Assembly (NCBI GenBank): GCA_025526995.1
Contig: JAHLKG010000021.1
Location: 496,001-560,000, forward strand
Source: Powellomyces hirtus
Lineage: Eukaryota; Chytridiomycota; Chytridiomycetes; Spizellomycetales; Powellomycetaceae
DNA: 64,000 nt
Reading direction: 5' to 3'
Part shown: positions 41,791 to 52,708 of the stretch, piece by piece
Numbering within the stretch: the stretch's first letter is position 1
Layout of the letters: each line of letters opens with the position of its first letter
Made by a program: the position numbers and the translations under genes
Notes under the pieces: model-generated
What the model was told of the DNA's origin: nothing
Database searches by the model: none
What the model saw: the letters and a program-made list of their open reading frames with translations, nothing else

Positions 41791-43155
41791 TGAGTGAGAA
41801 GTCACCGCCAGACGTTCATCTTGTTGACTCTAAAGGGGTCTTCAAAGTTAAACGCAACGCCGATGGTTCAATCAAGAAGTTCAAAGCCCGCCTTGTTGCC
41901 CAAGGTTTCATGCAGCGTGAAGGCATTGATTTCAACGAGACATATGCACCCGTTGTCAAGTTGCAGGGGCTACTCTCGCTTGCCGCCAAGCTCGATCTTC
42001 ATGTCCATCAGATGGATGTGATCACCGCATTCCTTAACGGAGATCTTGACATAGATCTGGATGCGGCTCCCAGCCGGCATCACTGACGACGTCATCAAAC
42101 TATGCCATTCTCTTTATGGCCTTAAACAATCGCCGCACCTACGGAACAAGGTTCTTGACTTCTTCCTTCAACGGCGCGGGTTTTCAGTATCAGAATCCGA
42201 CACCACGCTCTACATCAAGTGGACTGACAACACAAAGATTCTGATTGTCGCCGTCAATGTGGACGATCTCACGATTTCCGCATCAGATCTCGATGACCTG
42301 CTCGCTCTCAAGTCCGCGCTTGCTGAACGCTTCAAGATGGAGGACATGGCGGAGATCTCTTTCCTTCTTGGTCTTCAGATTACGCGCGACCGGTCGAAGA
42401 GCTGCATCACCGTCGGTCAACAGAGGTACATCAAAGACATGATCGACAAGTTTAACCTCAACGGCATACGGCTGCATCACACTCCAATGGATCCGAACTC
42501 ACATCTAAGTGCAAACGATGGAGCTGACGCTCTTGACGCATCAGGAATCAAGGAATATCAGTCAATCATTGGAACGCTAATGTATCTGATGTTAGGAACT
42601 CGCCCTGACCTTGCCTATTCCATCTCTCGCCTATCTCAGTTTCTAACGGCACTGACAGCTGCACATATGACGGCCGCAAAGAAAGTTTGCACGTGCGCAA
42701 ACACAACCAGTGATCTCTCTCTTGCCTTCAAAGATGGGGGAGACATTGTCGGATATTCGGATGCTGACTATGCACACTGTACGGACACGCGCCGCTCAAC
42801 TTCTGGCTATGTATTCATGCTCAATGGAGCTGCCATTTCATGGAAAGCTCAATGTCAAAAATCAACGGCATTATCCACGGCAGAAGCTGAATACATTGCA
42901 CTCGCGGAATGCGCGAAGGAAGCACTCTGGATCCAGGGTCTCCTATCTGAACTGTCAGCAACGGAGCAGACAGCGGTTCTCATTTACAAGGGCAATCAGG
43001 CCGCCATCAAGCTTGCGGCCAACCCGACGCATCATCAACAGCCCAAACATATTGATGTCTGTTATCACTTTCTGCGAGATCTTGTTGGCAACAAGCGCAT
43101 TCACCTACAGTACATTGAATCCAAGCTCATGCTTGCTGACGCTTTGACGAATTGA
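41791..43155 (+). pseudogene. Copia-4 RT and RNase H (copy b)
   Basis: RT begins at the VHLVDSK region. One frameshift near 42070 separates 41781-42086 from the frame 42061-43155. The active-site box reads NVDD (42257-42268), with both Asp kept but Tyr lost. RNase H carries STAEAEYIALAE near 42880. The end (LMLADALT) is close to the expected C-terminus. Confidence 0.85.
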
Positions 43156-43231
43156 CGATCTGTGACACCGGACTGGACTTCAAACAAAACCAGATTACGT
43201 CAAATTTAATTGCTATACACCCGCCGTAAAT

Positions 43232-43671
43232 CTAGTTGAAATACACCCGCCGCAACCACCATCTCAATTGGTGATCTGACTTGTTGCATTTCGGGCAGCG
43301 TATATCTCCACTCTGATGCACCAGATCCTGTGAACAGCTTTCACACAGAAGACAGGGGTCATCACGCCTACAGGCGTGCGGTGTTCGACAGTCTTTTATG
43401 TTGTGACACCCCTGACACCGCCTCCTTGCTTCTTCCCCTCCAAAGAGGTTAATCCACAGCTTTCTGTGCAATACGAAATATCAGTAACCTGAAAAACCAG
43501 CGCAACAAAGCTTGTCCCTCACCTGCACATAACACATCTGCGTGCGGCGTTGTCAGGTGTCACCAGAACATACTTCAAACACTGGAAGCACAGCAAGTGC
43601 CCGCAATCCCCGCAGAAGTTGGCATCTTGAAAAAGACAAACGGGACACTTTGGAGCTCGACCGTTTTGCAT
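43232..43671 (-). CDS. Antisense RING-finger gene of Copia-4, intact copy
   Basis: Minus strand, exons 43671-43523 and 43463-43232, joined across a 59-nt intron (donor GTGAGG, acceptor GCACAG) in frame; 126 residues from MQNGRAPKCPVC. An in-frame ATG inside the LTR at 43785 would give 164 residues. Exon 1 is a C3HC4 RING: C-x2-C-x10-C-x-H-x2-C-x2-C-x14-C-x2-C (CPVC, CGHLLCFQC, CVMC). Exon 2 holds a second cluster C-x2-C-x5-C-x3-H-x-C-x5-C-x2-C-x2-C-x5-H-x6-C-x2-C. Splice sites and exon lengths equal those of copy a, and all exon-2 Cys/His are shared. RING proteins commonly act as ubiquitin ligases; the role in the element is unknown. Confidence 0.75.
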
Positions 43672-43696
43672 GTTCTGGTCTCCAAAGTTGGGGGAG

Positions 43697-43961
43697 TATT
43701 GAGTTTTGGACTTGAGAGACAAACCTCTCAAATCAACAGCACCCCAAGACTCCACGCCACCACTGCTGCGCATCCTATAATCCATCTAACCGCGTATGCT
43801 CAGATAGCTTGCACAGCCACTTTTTCTTCTTCTTAGCGTAGATCTCCTTCCACCCATTTTTTAGACTTAACAACAACACAATACAAAGTACCATTATCAT
43901 TGGGAGTGTCGAGCTAGCTTCCCTCTGTTGTACTACACCTTGACCGGACCTATGCACAACA
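43697..43961 (+). repeat. Copia-4 3' LTR (copy b)
   Basis: 265 bp, TATTGAGTTTTGG...CACAACA, preceded by a purine run (GGGGGAG). Matches 9861-10123. Confidence 0.9.
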
Positions 43962-44493
43962 ATTACAGCTTGTGTAGATGCTCGTAGAGAGTGGGTAAAT
44001 GCTGAATGCTCCAGGTTGGAGGCGGGCCGCACCTGAATGCTGGATGGTGTATACGTTCCAGAGATGTCATTGGCTTCCTGCGTAAGACGTCTTCTCTTTA
44101 ACGTATGAGTCTGCACTTCTTCTCAGCTGAGCTCCCAAATGTGAAAAGATCCTAGTCGGTTGGGGTTATAGGCACAATATACGCTATATGGTGCCATGGT
44201 TACCGACGTGGCTTTTGGGTGAGGTCAGCTACGTGCTAGAGTGTGCGGTTGCGCCTAGTGCTAAGGGCAAGAGTAGAAGTGCTGCTCTGTATGAATACCT
44301 CTATCCTTAGTACTAGACTACACACCTTTGCATATAGACCTAGGAGATATGTCCTCCAGTGTACTGCAGTAATGGGGGTGTAGACAACTCTGTTCTTTCC
44401 TGGAAGGACCCTGGGGTTCACCCATTTGAACACTCGTACGTTGCCATAACAGAGAAGACGGCACGTGCCGTCCAGTCCCTGTACATCTGACAT
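43962..44493. other. Unassigned stretch between Copia-4 and Copia-1
   Basis: 532 bases without an ORF worth calling and without a match to the other elements in the window that I can see. It may be the old target DNA or a gypsy remnant. Confidence 0.4.
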
Positions 44494-44859
44494 TATTGCA
44501 GATATTGACGTTTCCAGTACTTTATCGGAAATGCAGAAAATTGGCCGAATTCGATGCAGACTCCAGTAGACTTCGTAAAGGGGGGCTTACAGAGCTCTTC
44601 TGTGATGCAGATGACAGTGTATAGTAGTCAGATGCACGGAGATGCAATGTATGTGAATGTATTTCTATGTCTTAAGTCTTATCGGTAATGTTTTGCTTCG
44701 AGCGTTCTAATCTACTTTTTCTGCAATCACGTGACTACACGTGATCCAATTCAGCTCTTAGCGTTACCGGTATGACGGTCACGCGTTCTAGCCGGAGATT
44801 CCAAATTAGGATCTAATGTAAGGACTAACGTTGAGTACACAAGGCTCAACATTCCAATA
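44494..44859 (-). repeat. Copia-1 3' LTR (second copy)
   Basis: 366 bp, ending CATTCCAATA at 44859; clearly diverged from the 49771-50138 LTR. Confidence 0.88.
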
Positions 44860-44881
44860 CACCCCCTGTCCGAGCAATCAA

Positions 44882-47800
44882 TCCGCGGTGAAGGGATTTT
44901 GCTCATTCGGGAGCTCCGTCATGGACGCTTTCGTCATTGGTGTGATGGTGTTATCGTAGTCCTTGATGCACATGTTTTCGCGATGGTGTTTGAATGCCGG
45001 GGCCGGTAAGGGCTTCGTAAGTGAGTCAGCGACCATCTCAGCGGTAGGCAAGTACTCCAGATGAATCTCCTTGTCGACGTGATCATGGATGAAGTGATGT
45101 CAAATGTCGATGGGCTTGGTACGAGCGTGATGCACAGGATTCATTGCCAGCGAGATGCATGACTGATTATCTTCGTAGATCGTTGTGGGTCGAGCATTTT
45201 CATCGAGATATTCGGGGATTTGGAGTTCTTGCAGAAGTGAGCAAAGCCAGATTGTTTCTTGAGTGGCAAAGGAAAGTGCCATGTATTCAGCTTCGGTAGA
45301 TGAGAGAGCAACGGTGGGTTGGCGCTTTGAAGCCCAAGTAACGGGGCGCGCATTTCCAATGTACAAAAGGTAGCCAGTGATTGACCGTCGATCAATGATG
45401 TTGTTTCCCCAATCGGCATCGCTGTAGCCGTGAAGGGTGACGTTATTTCCGCCGATGCAGAGGCTGTAATCTGATGTTCCCCGTAGGTAGCGAAGAACGC
45501 GCTTTGCAGCTTGCAGATGTTGAGGCGAAGGGTTGCTTGCGAAGCGAGAAAGCATACTGACTGCGACAGCGATGTCAGGACGCGTGCATATCATCAGGTA
45601 CATGAGAGAACCAACGATTTCGTGATATTCTCCTTCTTGCGGGTTAGGTGAAGTCTTTGTATTTTCGACTTCGTAGGGTTCGTGCTTGGTCTGGCCTATC
45701 GGAGTGTTGACGGGCTTGCAATCTTGCATACCAAAGCGCTCGAGGATGTCATTTACATATGACTCTTGATCGAGGTAGATGACGTGCCTTGAGTAGTCGC
45801 GTCGAACTCTCATTCCTAGGTAGTGGCTGACTTCGTCTAGGTCTGTCATGTTGAACTCGTTGTGCAGGGATGTCTTGATTGACGAGATTTCTGATTCGGT
45901 CTTTGCGAAAATGAGAAGATCGTCGACGTAGACAGAGATGTACTGCGGTGAGTCACTTTCAGGTAGAGTTCTGATGTAAACGGCCCTGTCATTTGCCAGG
46001 CGCTTGAATCCCAAGGAGGTCAGTTCCTTGTGAAGTAGGGAGTACCATTCGCGCGGGGCTTGTTTCAGACCGTATAGGGCCTTTCGGAGTCGAAGGATGG
46101 TCCCGGGCGGAAAGCCAGAGCCTTCAGGGGCATAGATTAGGATGGTCTCAGTAACAATCCCATTCAGGAATGTGGTTACTACATCCATTTGATGGCATTT
46201 CAAGCCTAGACTGGCGGCGAGAGCAAGGAGGACGCGTTGGGTAGCTATCTTGGCAACCGGAGCGTAGGTTTCGTTATAGTCGATACCGTAGCGTTGTTCG
46301 AAGCCTTTCACTACAAGCCGGGCCTTGTATCGTTGGGGTTGACCATTCAGGTCTCGCTTAATCTTGAATACCCATTTGGTGCGGATGGGCCGTTGATTGT
46401 GCGGTAAGGATTTGGGGTTGATGACTTCCCATGTTTCATTGGTATGAAGGGACTTCAATTCTGCATTTATGGCCTCGGTCCACTTCGGTGCATCATCTGA
46501 TGAGAGCGCTTGTTTGTAGGTTTGGGGTTCTTCGGTACTTGCACCCAAAAGAGCGATCGCTGTCTTCTTGTTAATGTAGTCAGCAAATACCGTCAAATGA
46601 TTGACATTTTTGGTCGGTTCCCATGTATTATCTTTGTCTTCGAATCCCAGCCATTTGCAGAGGAATTCAGGGCCTTCCGGGCCATCATGTGAGTCGAGAG
46701 TCTCTTTGACTTCATAGAGTTCTTCAGGCGGGATGTAGTGTTTCGCGAGTTCGAGTACTGAAGTTTTGTCAAACGTTACATCGCAAGAAATGACCATTTC
46801 TTGACGGTTGTCATCCCAACAGCGGTAAGCGCCGTCAAATTCGTAACCGATGAGCTTGAGACGTGTGGCACGCGGTGCCCACTTCGATGCTTGTTTTCTC
46901 TTGACAAGATGCACAAAGGCATCGGCCCAAATCACACGAAGGTGAGAAAGTGAGGGCTCTTCGCCGTAAAGCCTTTCGTACGGTGAGATGTTGTTATTGG
47001 ACTTGTGGGGGAGGCAATTCCGTAAGTAGACTGATGTAGCCGCTAACTCGGTCCAGAGTTGTTTCGAGATGCCGTATGAGTGTTCCAATGAATGAATGGT
47101 GTCGAACAGGGTGAGGTTGAACCTTTCAGCTACACTGTTGGACTGTGGGGAATCTGTAGCGGTGAGTTCGTGCAGGATGCCGAAATGAATTCTTTCAGAT
47201 TGTGATTGACAAACTCCCCCCCTCGATCGAATGAAGTATTCTGACCCATTTGTTGGTCTGATTTGCGATGAAGTTGATGAATTCAATCAACTTTGCAGTA
47301 GATTTGCTCTTCGCCTTCAAGAAGAAGATCCATGTGAAGCGTGAATAGTCATCGATCACAACAAGGGCATATTTCTCATTGCCAAACGCGGGTATGTGCG
47401 GATTGTTTAGGTCGAAATGTAGGCGATTCAGTGGCGTCTTGGACCGTGTCATTGTACCGTTGAATGGTGAGCGCTTGTGCTTACCAAACTTGCAACCTTT
47501 GCAGAATTCGTTGATCATTGGGAACTTGAGTTGCTTCATGATGTGTGTGCCAGGATGGCCCAAACGGTGATGCCAGAGGGTTCCTTCGTTGACAAGGGAA
47601 AAGGGACCAGAACCAGCCCCAGAGGAAGCCGTCAAAACGGCAGAGGCAGTGCTAAACCTGCCTGCCCCAGCCGGCGCTTGTGCCCTGCCCCCTCTGCAGG
47701 GGTGCGTGCCCCCCCCCATCTCCTTTCTGATAGCACCGAGGGGGGGGGGGGGCCCTTGGTGCTCTTGGAGGGGGGGGGCATCCTCAGTGAGGATGGGGCC

Positions 47801-49680
47801 GATGTTCCCCGATGGGGCTGACCAGCCCCGATTTGGGGCGGCCGGCCCCTCCGTCGTAGCTTGGATTGGAGTAGAATGCGTGACCGAGATACAGGTAGCG
47901 TCTGTCGACAGGTTGGGTGCATTTGTTCTTGAGCGAGTTTGAGTAGCAAAAGCCATCGGAGTTGGCGAGATGTGATACATTCCTCAAACGAGAGGTATGG
48001 TGATGTCATTCGTAGTGCCATTGCAGTCTTGAATGATAGCGCTCTCATCTTCAAAGGTGACTCTCTTTCCATCTTTGGCGAGTGCGGAGACCGAGATGAG
48101 AGTTTTGGTGAGTTTCGGAACGTAGAGAACATCAGTGAGAGGTACATCTCCATCTGGAAGCTTCAAGATAGCATTTCCTTTCGCTTCGGCATCGAGAAAG
48201 GCGTTGTTTCCAAATCTGACTCGCGTTGAGTGCTCTTCGTAGGATTCGAGAATGGAAATGTCATTTGTCATGTGCTGTGAGCAGCCTTAACCCAGGTAAG
48301 CCAATGTAGTGGTGTTGTGTGCTTCTGCAATGTTGGCATTAGCAGCGGGTTTTAAGGCTTTGACTGCCTTGGCTTTGAGGGGACAATTGAATGGGGTATG
48401 TTCATTCGAATTGCATAACCAACAGGGGAAGTTCTGTCTCTTCTTCAAGTCTGTGGTCTTCTTCGCGTCGGTCTTCTTGTGACTTGAGCCATCTTTCTTT
48501 GAAGGTTGGGCTTTGAGCGCAATGTTTTCGCTCTTCTTGGCGAAACGGTTATTTTGGTTACTCTTGTTACTTCCGTTGTCCAAACATTTGGCAGCTGCTT
48601 GTAGGCCTTTGAGATCATCGAAACTTTGGGTTCTGACGAGCTCCGCTTGATGTTCCTTCATGCCTCGAAGGTAGAACCATTTGTAGACTATAAACGGGAT
48701 GTCCGAGACAAGTTGACTGGTAATCTTCGTGAATGAGGTATTGTACCGCAAGATGGTATGGCTTCCTTGTCGCAATCTGTCTAGTTGAGTGAGTAGGACT
48801 TCTTTGTGATCGGTTGGTTGATAACGCTGGAGGAATGGTCGCTTGAAAGTTTGCCAATTTGTGATGGGGTCAGCATTCCCTTTTTTGGCCTCTTTGCAGT
48901 AATTTCAATACCATTGTTTTGCATCGCCAGAGAGTTTGGTGAAGATGAATGCAAGTTGTTCTTCTCCAGGTACTGATTTGAGATGAAAGACCCCTTCAAT
49001 TTGATCAACGAAGTCGACAAGTTTTGAGAGATTTCCCGTTCCGTCAAAAGTGAGGACTGCATTAATTGCTGATTGAAAGAATGTGAATGATGTGCGCTGG
49101 GCTTCACAGTCATTGCTCTTTCTGCTGCTTGTAGTTGTTGTGCTCTCCGTTGGAGAAGACGGACGAAAGTGAAGGGCAACAGGGGCTTCAACTTTGCCGT
49201 GAGTAATGTGTTGATGTAGGAAAGGGTACTCAAGGCCCGCTTTTGGGCTTCTCATCGGTGAAACGGCCATAGGATGACCACCAATATGAGGCTTTTCGTA
49301 CTTTTCGGGTTGTTGATGGGAAGTTGATGTAGCAAGAGGGTTTGAACTAGTCAATAAAGTCCTCTCCAACCTGTCCATCCGATGGTTGAGCTTTTTGTCG
49401 ATTTCCATCTTGAACCTCTGCAGAATGTCCATGACAATGTCAGTCGGTACTCCGGACGGTACTGTCACCGGGTCTGCATGAATTTCTCCATGATTCATCT
49501 CATCCACATCGGCATCTGCGTCGTGGGAATCATGGTAGATCAAGGCATTGATATTAACGTCTCCTTCAGCGTCAGGACCCCGTTTGGCTTCTCGTGTGGC
49601 TTGACGGGCTTGTTGGCGGGTCCGCACTTTTGAATGGGAGATCTTGCAGTAGGCATCTTGAAAGTGTGCTCGGTACTTTC
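44882..49680 (-). pseudogene. Copia-1 gag-pol (second copy), frameshifted
   Basis: Gag 49659-48287 with frameshifts near 49625 and 48775 and a stop after the QWY residues near 48905. The knuckle is near 48410. The protease is destroyed: the Asp-Ser codons of the active site read Gly-stop (TAA) near 48288. The spacer 47590-47940 is G/C-rich and unlike that of the other copies. Integrase is broken near 47195-47230. From about 47180 the frame is open through chromodomain (near 46660) and RT with intact YVDD (about 45935-45924) to TGA 45102-45100, the same stop as in the first copy. Confidence 0.9.
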
Positions 49681-49756
49681 TTGGCACTTGAATTTGACGG
49701 AAGACTAGTAGTTTTCAAGTTTTACGAAGGGAGAATGATTCAAATTTGACCGGTCT

Positions 49757-49770
49757 CAGGGCTCATAACC
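49757..49770 (-). other. Half-tRNA primer-binding site (second Copia-1)
   Basis: Reads GGTTATGAGCCCTG on the minus strand, next to the 5' LTR. Confidence 0.85.
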
Positions 49771-50138
49771 TATTGCTGATATCGACGTTTCCAGTGCTTT
49801 ATTGGAAATGCAGAGGATTGGCCGAATTTGATGCAGCCTCCAGTATACTTTGTAAGAGGGGGTTACAGAGCTCTTCTGTGATGCAGATGACGGTGTAGCG
49901 TTGTCAGATGTACGGAGATGTAATGTATGTGAATGTATTTTATGTCTTAAAGTCTTATTGGTAATGTCTCGCTTGTCAAGCGTTCTAATCTACTTTTTCT
50001 CCAGTCACGTGATCACACGTGATCCAATTCAGCTCTTAGCGTTATCGGTATGGCGGTCACGCGTTCTAGTCGGAGAATCCAAGTAAGGATCTAATGTAAG
50101 GACCAAACGTTGAGTACGCAAGTCTCAACATTCCAATA
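49771..50138 (-). repeat. Copia-1 5' LTR (second copy)
   Basis: 368 bp, colinear with 34890-35256; its outer end marks the end of the transposon block. Confidence 0.9.
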
Positions 50139-51267
50139 TCAGAAGCATTTATTTCTTTGCTTCTATTCTTCTACTTTGGACACTATTGTACTGTGCCATC
50201 CACGATTCTTTGGACGGTACATGGCTATTTTCATCACTTTGCTACCTACGAACTGTGCCACCTACATGTCTTAAGTGGCACACGGTTCTGTGATTAATCC
50301 TCTACCACCACGCGTCTTTGGTGGCACAGTCTCCACTTGGTTCCCATTGTTCTCCTTGCATTGTGACATTAGGCCCCTTGCGTTCCTTTCATTTGCACGG
50401 CTCTTTCATTTCCCATTGTTCTAGAGCCGCTGCTGTCTTCACCCATTTTACTCTTAAGCCCGGGGGCTCTTTACTCCCGCCCCTTGCTCTGAGAGAGATT
50501 TATGAGAGACTTGTTATACTATCGGCAATACACTACCTTGTGCTTTTTGCTACTTGCACCTTTAAGCTTGGCTGTCTAAGCAATTACCCTCCAGCGCACC
50601 GACTTGCAACTCTCCGTTAGGTCCTTTTTTGGTTTGAGTTTCAACCAATTATACTTAGATAGCAATTTGTCACCACTTTCCATCAAACTGATCAAAATCA
50701 TCATACTTACATCTGTTGCAATATAGTCAATCTTCTTCCTTCAGTTCTTTCAGCTGTATCCATGAGTGTGGAGAACCACAGGTCATCATTGACCTTCCTC
50801 TAATACATCTCGTCTGCTATGCACAGGAACGGCTATAATATCATCAGTCACTGGAAGTTCCCAATTCGTTTTATACTCTGGCATGTAAGGCTTGTATACT
50901 GGTGGGGTCAATGGTGCTACTAACAAGCAAGACAAGATAAGATGCTTTCCCTTTGAGCGATTTCTGCACTTTGTTCAGCAGCTTGCCGCAATTGATGCCT
51001 CCAAAGCAAACGTCCTAATAGTATCTTTACAAGTAAATATCTGGCATAAGATGGCATATTACATATGCACCGACGTTGCATAGCTGGAAAGTAGTCTTCA
51101 AGACAAGTTCCACACGCGCGAGAACTGCCTCCGCTACATCGAAATCTCCATCGGAACAATCACTGCCTGGTGAGAGTGCCGTAGCGAGAACCTTTCAAGG
51201 TGCCTTCACTGGAGTCTCTAAGGAAGTGAAGAATAAGGCCGCCTGTGCACTTTCAGTTTGCGATAGT
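50139..51267. other. Intergenic stretch at the transposon-gene border
   Basis: No gene supported. A plus frame at about 51080-51280 is Ser/Thr/Ala-rich and looks protein-like, ending at a possible GTGTGT donor near 51282, but no partner exon was found. The phrase GTGGCACA recurs near 50270 and 50320. Nothing matches the retroelements. Confidence 0.4.
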
Positions 51268-52361
51268 TCAGGAGGACAGGTGTGTCTCCTTCCTCTTCTT
51301 GCAGTCCCGCTTTGGTTGCACGTCATTGTCAGCGGCTGATTGCATATCTATTTCGGCGCTGCTACCATGATCGTCGTTGTCGAATTCATTTTCCTCAAGG
51401 GTTCGGTCATTCAAATTGACGCGTTTCGGACTTGGGAGTGCATTTTCGCCATTTTCAACACTCCTTCCTCTTTTAGGCGGTAATAGGAAGGATACGAGTT
51501 TTTGGTGAGCTAATGAGGTACGAGCCCCATACTCTCCCGCGAAACCTCGATGTGCGTCAAACATGCTTTGAAGGTTGTTCTAGTAGATCAAAACTGGTCA
51601 AAAATACGTCCAGAGAATGCTCAACATATTCATGAATTTACTGACCGCAATCCGCGTTTGGATCGCAACGAATTCCCGTTTGCGATGTTTCTTGAGAGAC
51701 AGATCCAGGAGAGGAACATGGAGAGAACGGTATTAGTTAAGCACATCAGGGTTGATTCCGACATATCCGGTAGATTTCATTTTATATTGACACTATGTAA
51801 GTAACCTGAGTCTTTTTCGAACCCCATCATGCGATTCGGGTCTCCAAGACGGACACGTGCACCCATACACAGTATAGGAACCCTTGCCAGGGATCGCTGT
51901 GCTGCAAAAGCTAGCATGTTGACCCCAGTCACCAGGTGGTAACTCGCGCCAGGCTACACCACTCTCTACCGCTTCTCGTAAGAGTCTTTTTCGAACCCGA
52001 TCATGCGATTCGGGTCTCCAAGACGGACACGTGCACCCATACACAGTATAGGAACCCTTGCCAGGGGTCACCTTGCTGCAAAACCGGTTGCCCAATTAAG
52101 CTAGCATGTGACTCCCAAACGTATGTCGAGTGTGGAGTGTCATCAACCGTACAGGTACATGCAACTTACCGTTGTTAGCTTACTCAAATCAGCCGTAAAG
52201 GCGTCGATCTCCTTCCTCTCGGATGCCAGTTTGTCGTCCTTGTTTGGTACTGACTGTCGTATCTTTCTTATTGAATCTTTCCAGAGATCCCATGTCCCAT
52301 ATGGATTTTTGAGCAAAAACTCCCCAGGGTCTGGAAGACCGGGTCTCTCAAAGTTGGGCAT
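51268..52361 (-). CDS. Possible two-exon gene, unknown function
   Basis: Exon 1 52361-52170 (ATG, 64 codons, starting MPNFERPGLPDPGEF) ends at a strong donor GTAAGT. Exon 2 51579-51268 follows an acceptor CTACTAG, in frame, and ends at TGA; total about 167 residues. Exon 1 is Lys/Asp-rich and likely helical. Exon 2 has two basic, nuclear-signal-like patches (PPKRGRS, KRDCKKRK) around an acidic stretch. The 590-nt intron would be unusually long and contains a 174-base duplication. Other introns or a plus-strand reading cannot be excluded. I do not recognise the protein. Confidence 0.4.
51550..51796 (+). pseudogene. NucA/NucB-type nuclease domain relic
   Basis: The plus frame is open from 51550 and ends at a GTAAGT donor at 51797. 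It resembles the NucA/NucB deoxyribonuclease family: a hydrophobic strand with VLVDQNW, a PENAQHI segment, the hallmark-like LDRNEFPFAMF near 51657-51690, then a strand resembling the post-active-site region. Between PENAQHI and LDRNEF the family normally has a longer segment, so about 25-30 residues seem deleted. No start or further exons found; it lies antisense in the proposed intron of the minus gene. Homology is from memory of the family pattern. Confidence 0.4.
51808..52085. repeat. 174-base duplication, two copies
   Basis: About 85 bases starting GAGTCTTTTTCGAACC occur at 51808 and again at 51982 with almost no difference, followed by partly shared sequence up to GCTAGCATGT. On the minus strand both copies read open in the same frame (module beginning GKGSYTVYGCTCPSW). 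Whether this is coding is unclear. Confidence 0.75.
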
Positions 52362-52708
52362 TGTCGAGTTAATGTATCTGAGTTATCTGAGTTATCTTTC
52401 GTTTGTTTTTGCTGTTAGATCCGGCATGGGAAGATGAGATGGAAAAAAGGAAGATGAGGACGCGTGGTTATCAAACATTCCTGTCAGAAAGACGCGGACC
52501 CCCCTAGATTTATTTTCTATGCGACTCAGAGACGACTGTATGGGTCGACTACATTGAGCACAAGCCGACACCAATCTGTTGGAAGACTTCCATCGCACGC
52601 ATTCGTTTAGGTTTGTAGTCCGAGTAGCTCACGTCAAGCCGTCATTCAACGCTCTCTTCATATTTGCTACAAGGTATCTATGCTCGGTCTATTCAACAGA
52701 TAAACGAG

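Larger units (their letters stand above)
41791..43961 (+). mobile_element. Copia-4 copy b, 5'-truncated
   Basis: Begins inside the RT and runs through RNase H, the antisense RING gene and the 3' LTR. It is colinear with 7940-10123 of copy a. Everything upstream (gag, protease, integrase, chromodomain) is absent. Confidence 0.88.
44494..50138 (-). mobile_element. Copia-1, second full-length copy, decayed
   Basis: Minus orientation; 5' LTR 50138-49771, primer site 49770-49757, polyprotein remnants, polypurine run (CAGGGGG, near 44863) and 3' LTR 44859-44494. The LTRs differ from each other much more than in the 34890 copy, so it is older. No matching 5-bp duplication is visible (GACAT, TCAGA). 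It forms the right border of the transposon block. Confidence 0.92.

Noticed and set aside
43669..43785. Longer start of the antisense RING protein within the LTR (ATG 43785).
   Set aside because: Not excluded, but the equivalent upstream frame in copy a is very different and runs into LTR sequence with a 1-40 base length difference, while the ATG at 43671 is shared. The shorter form is annotated.
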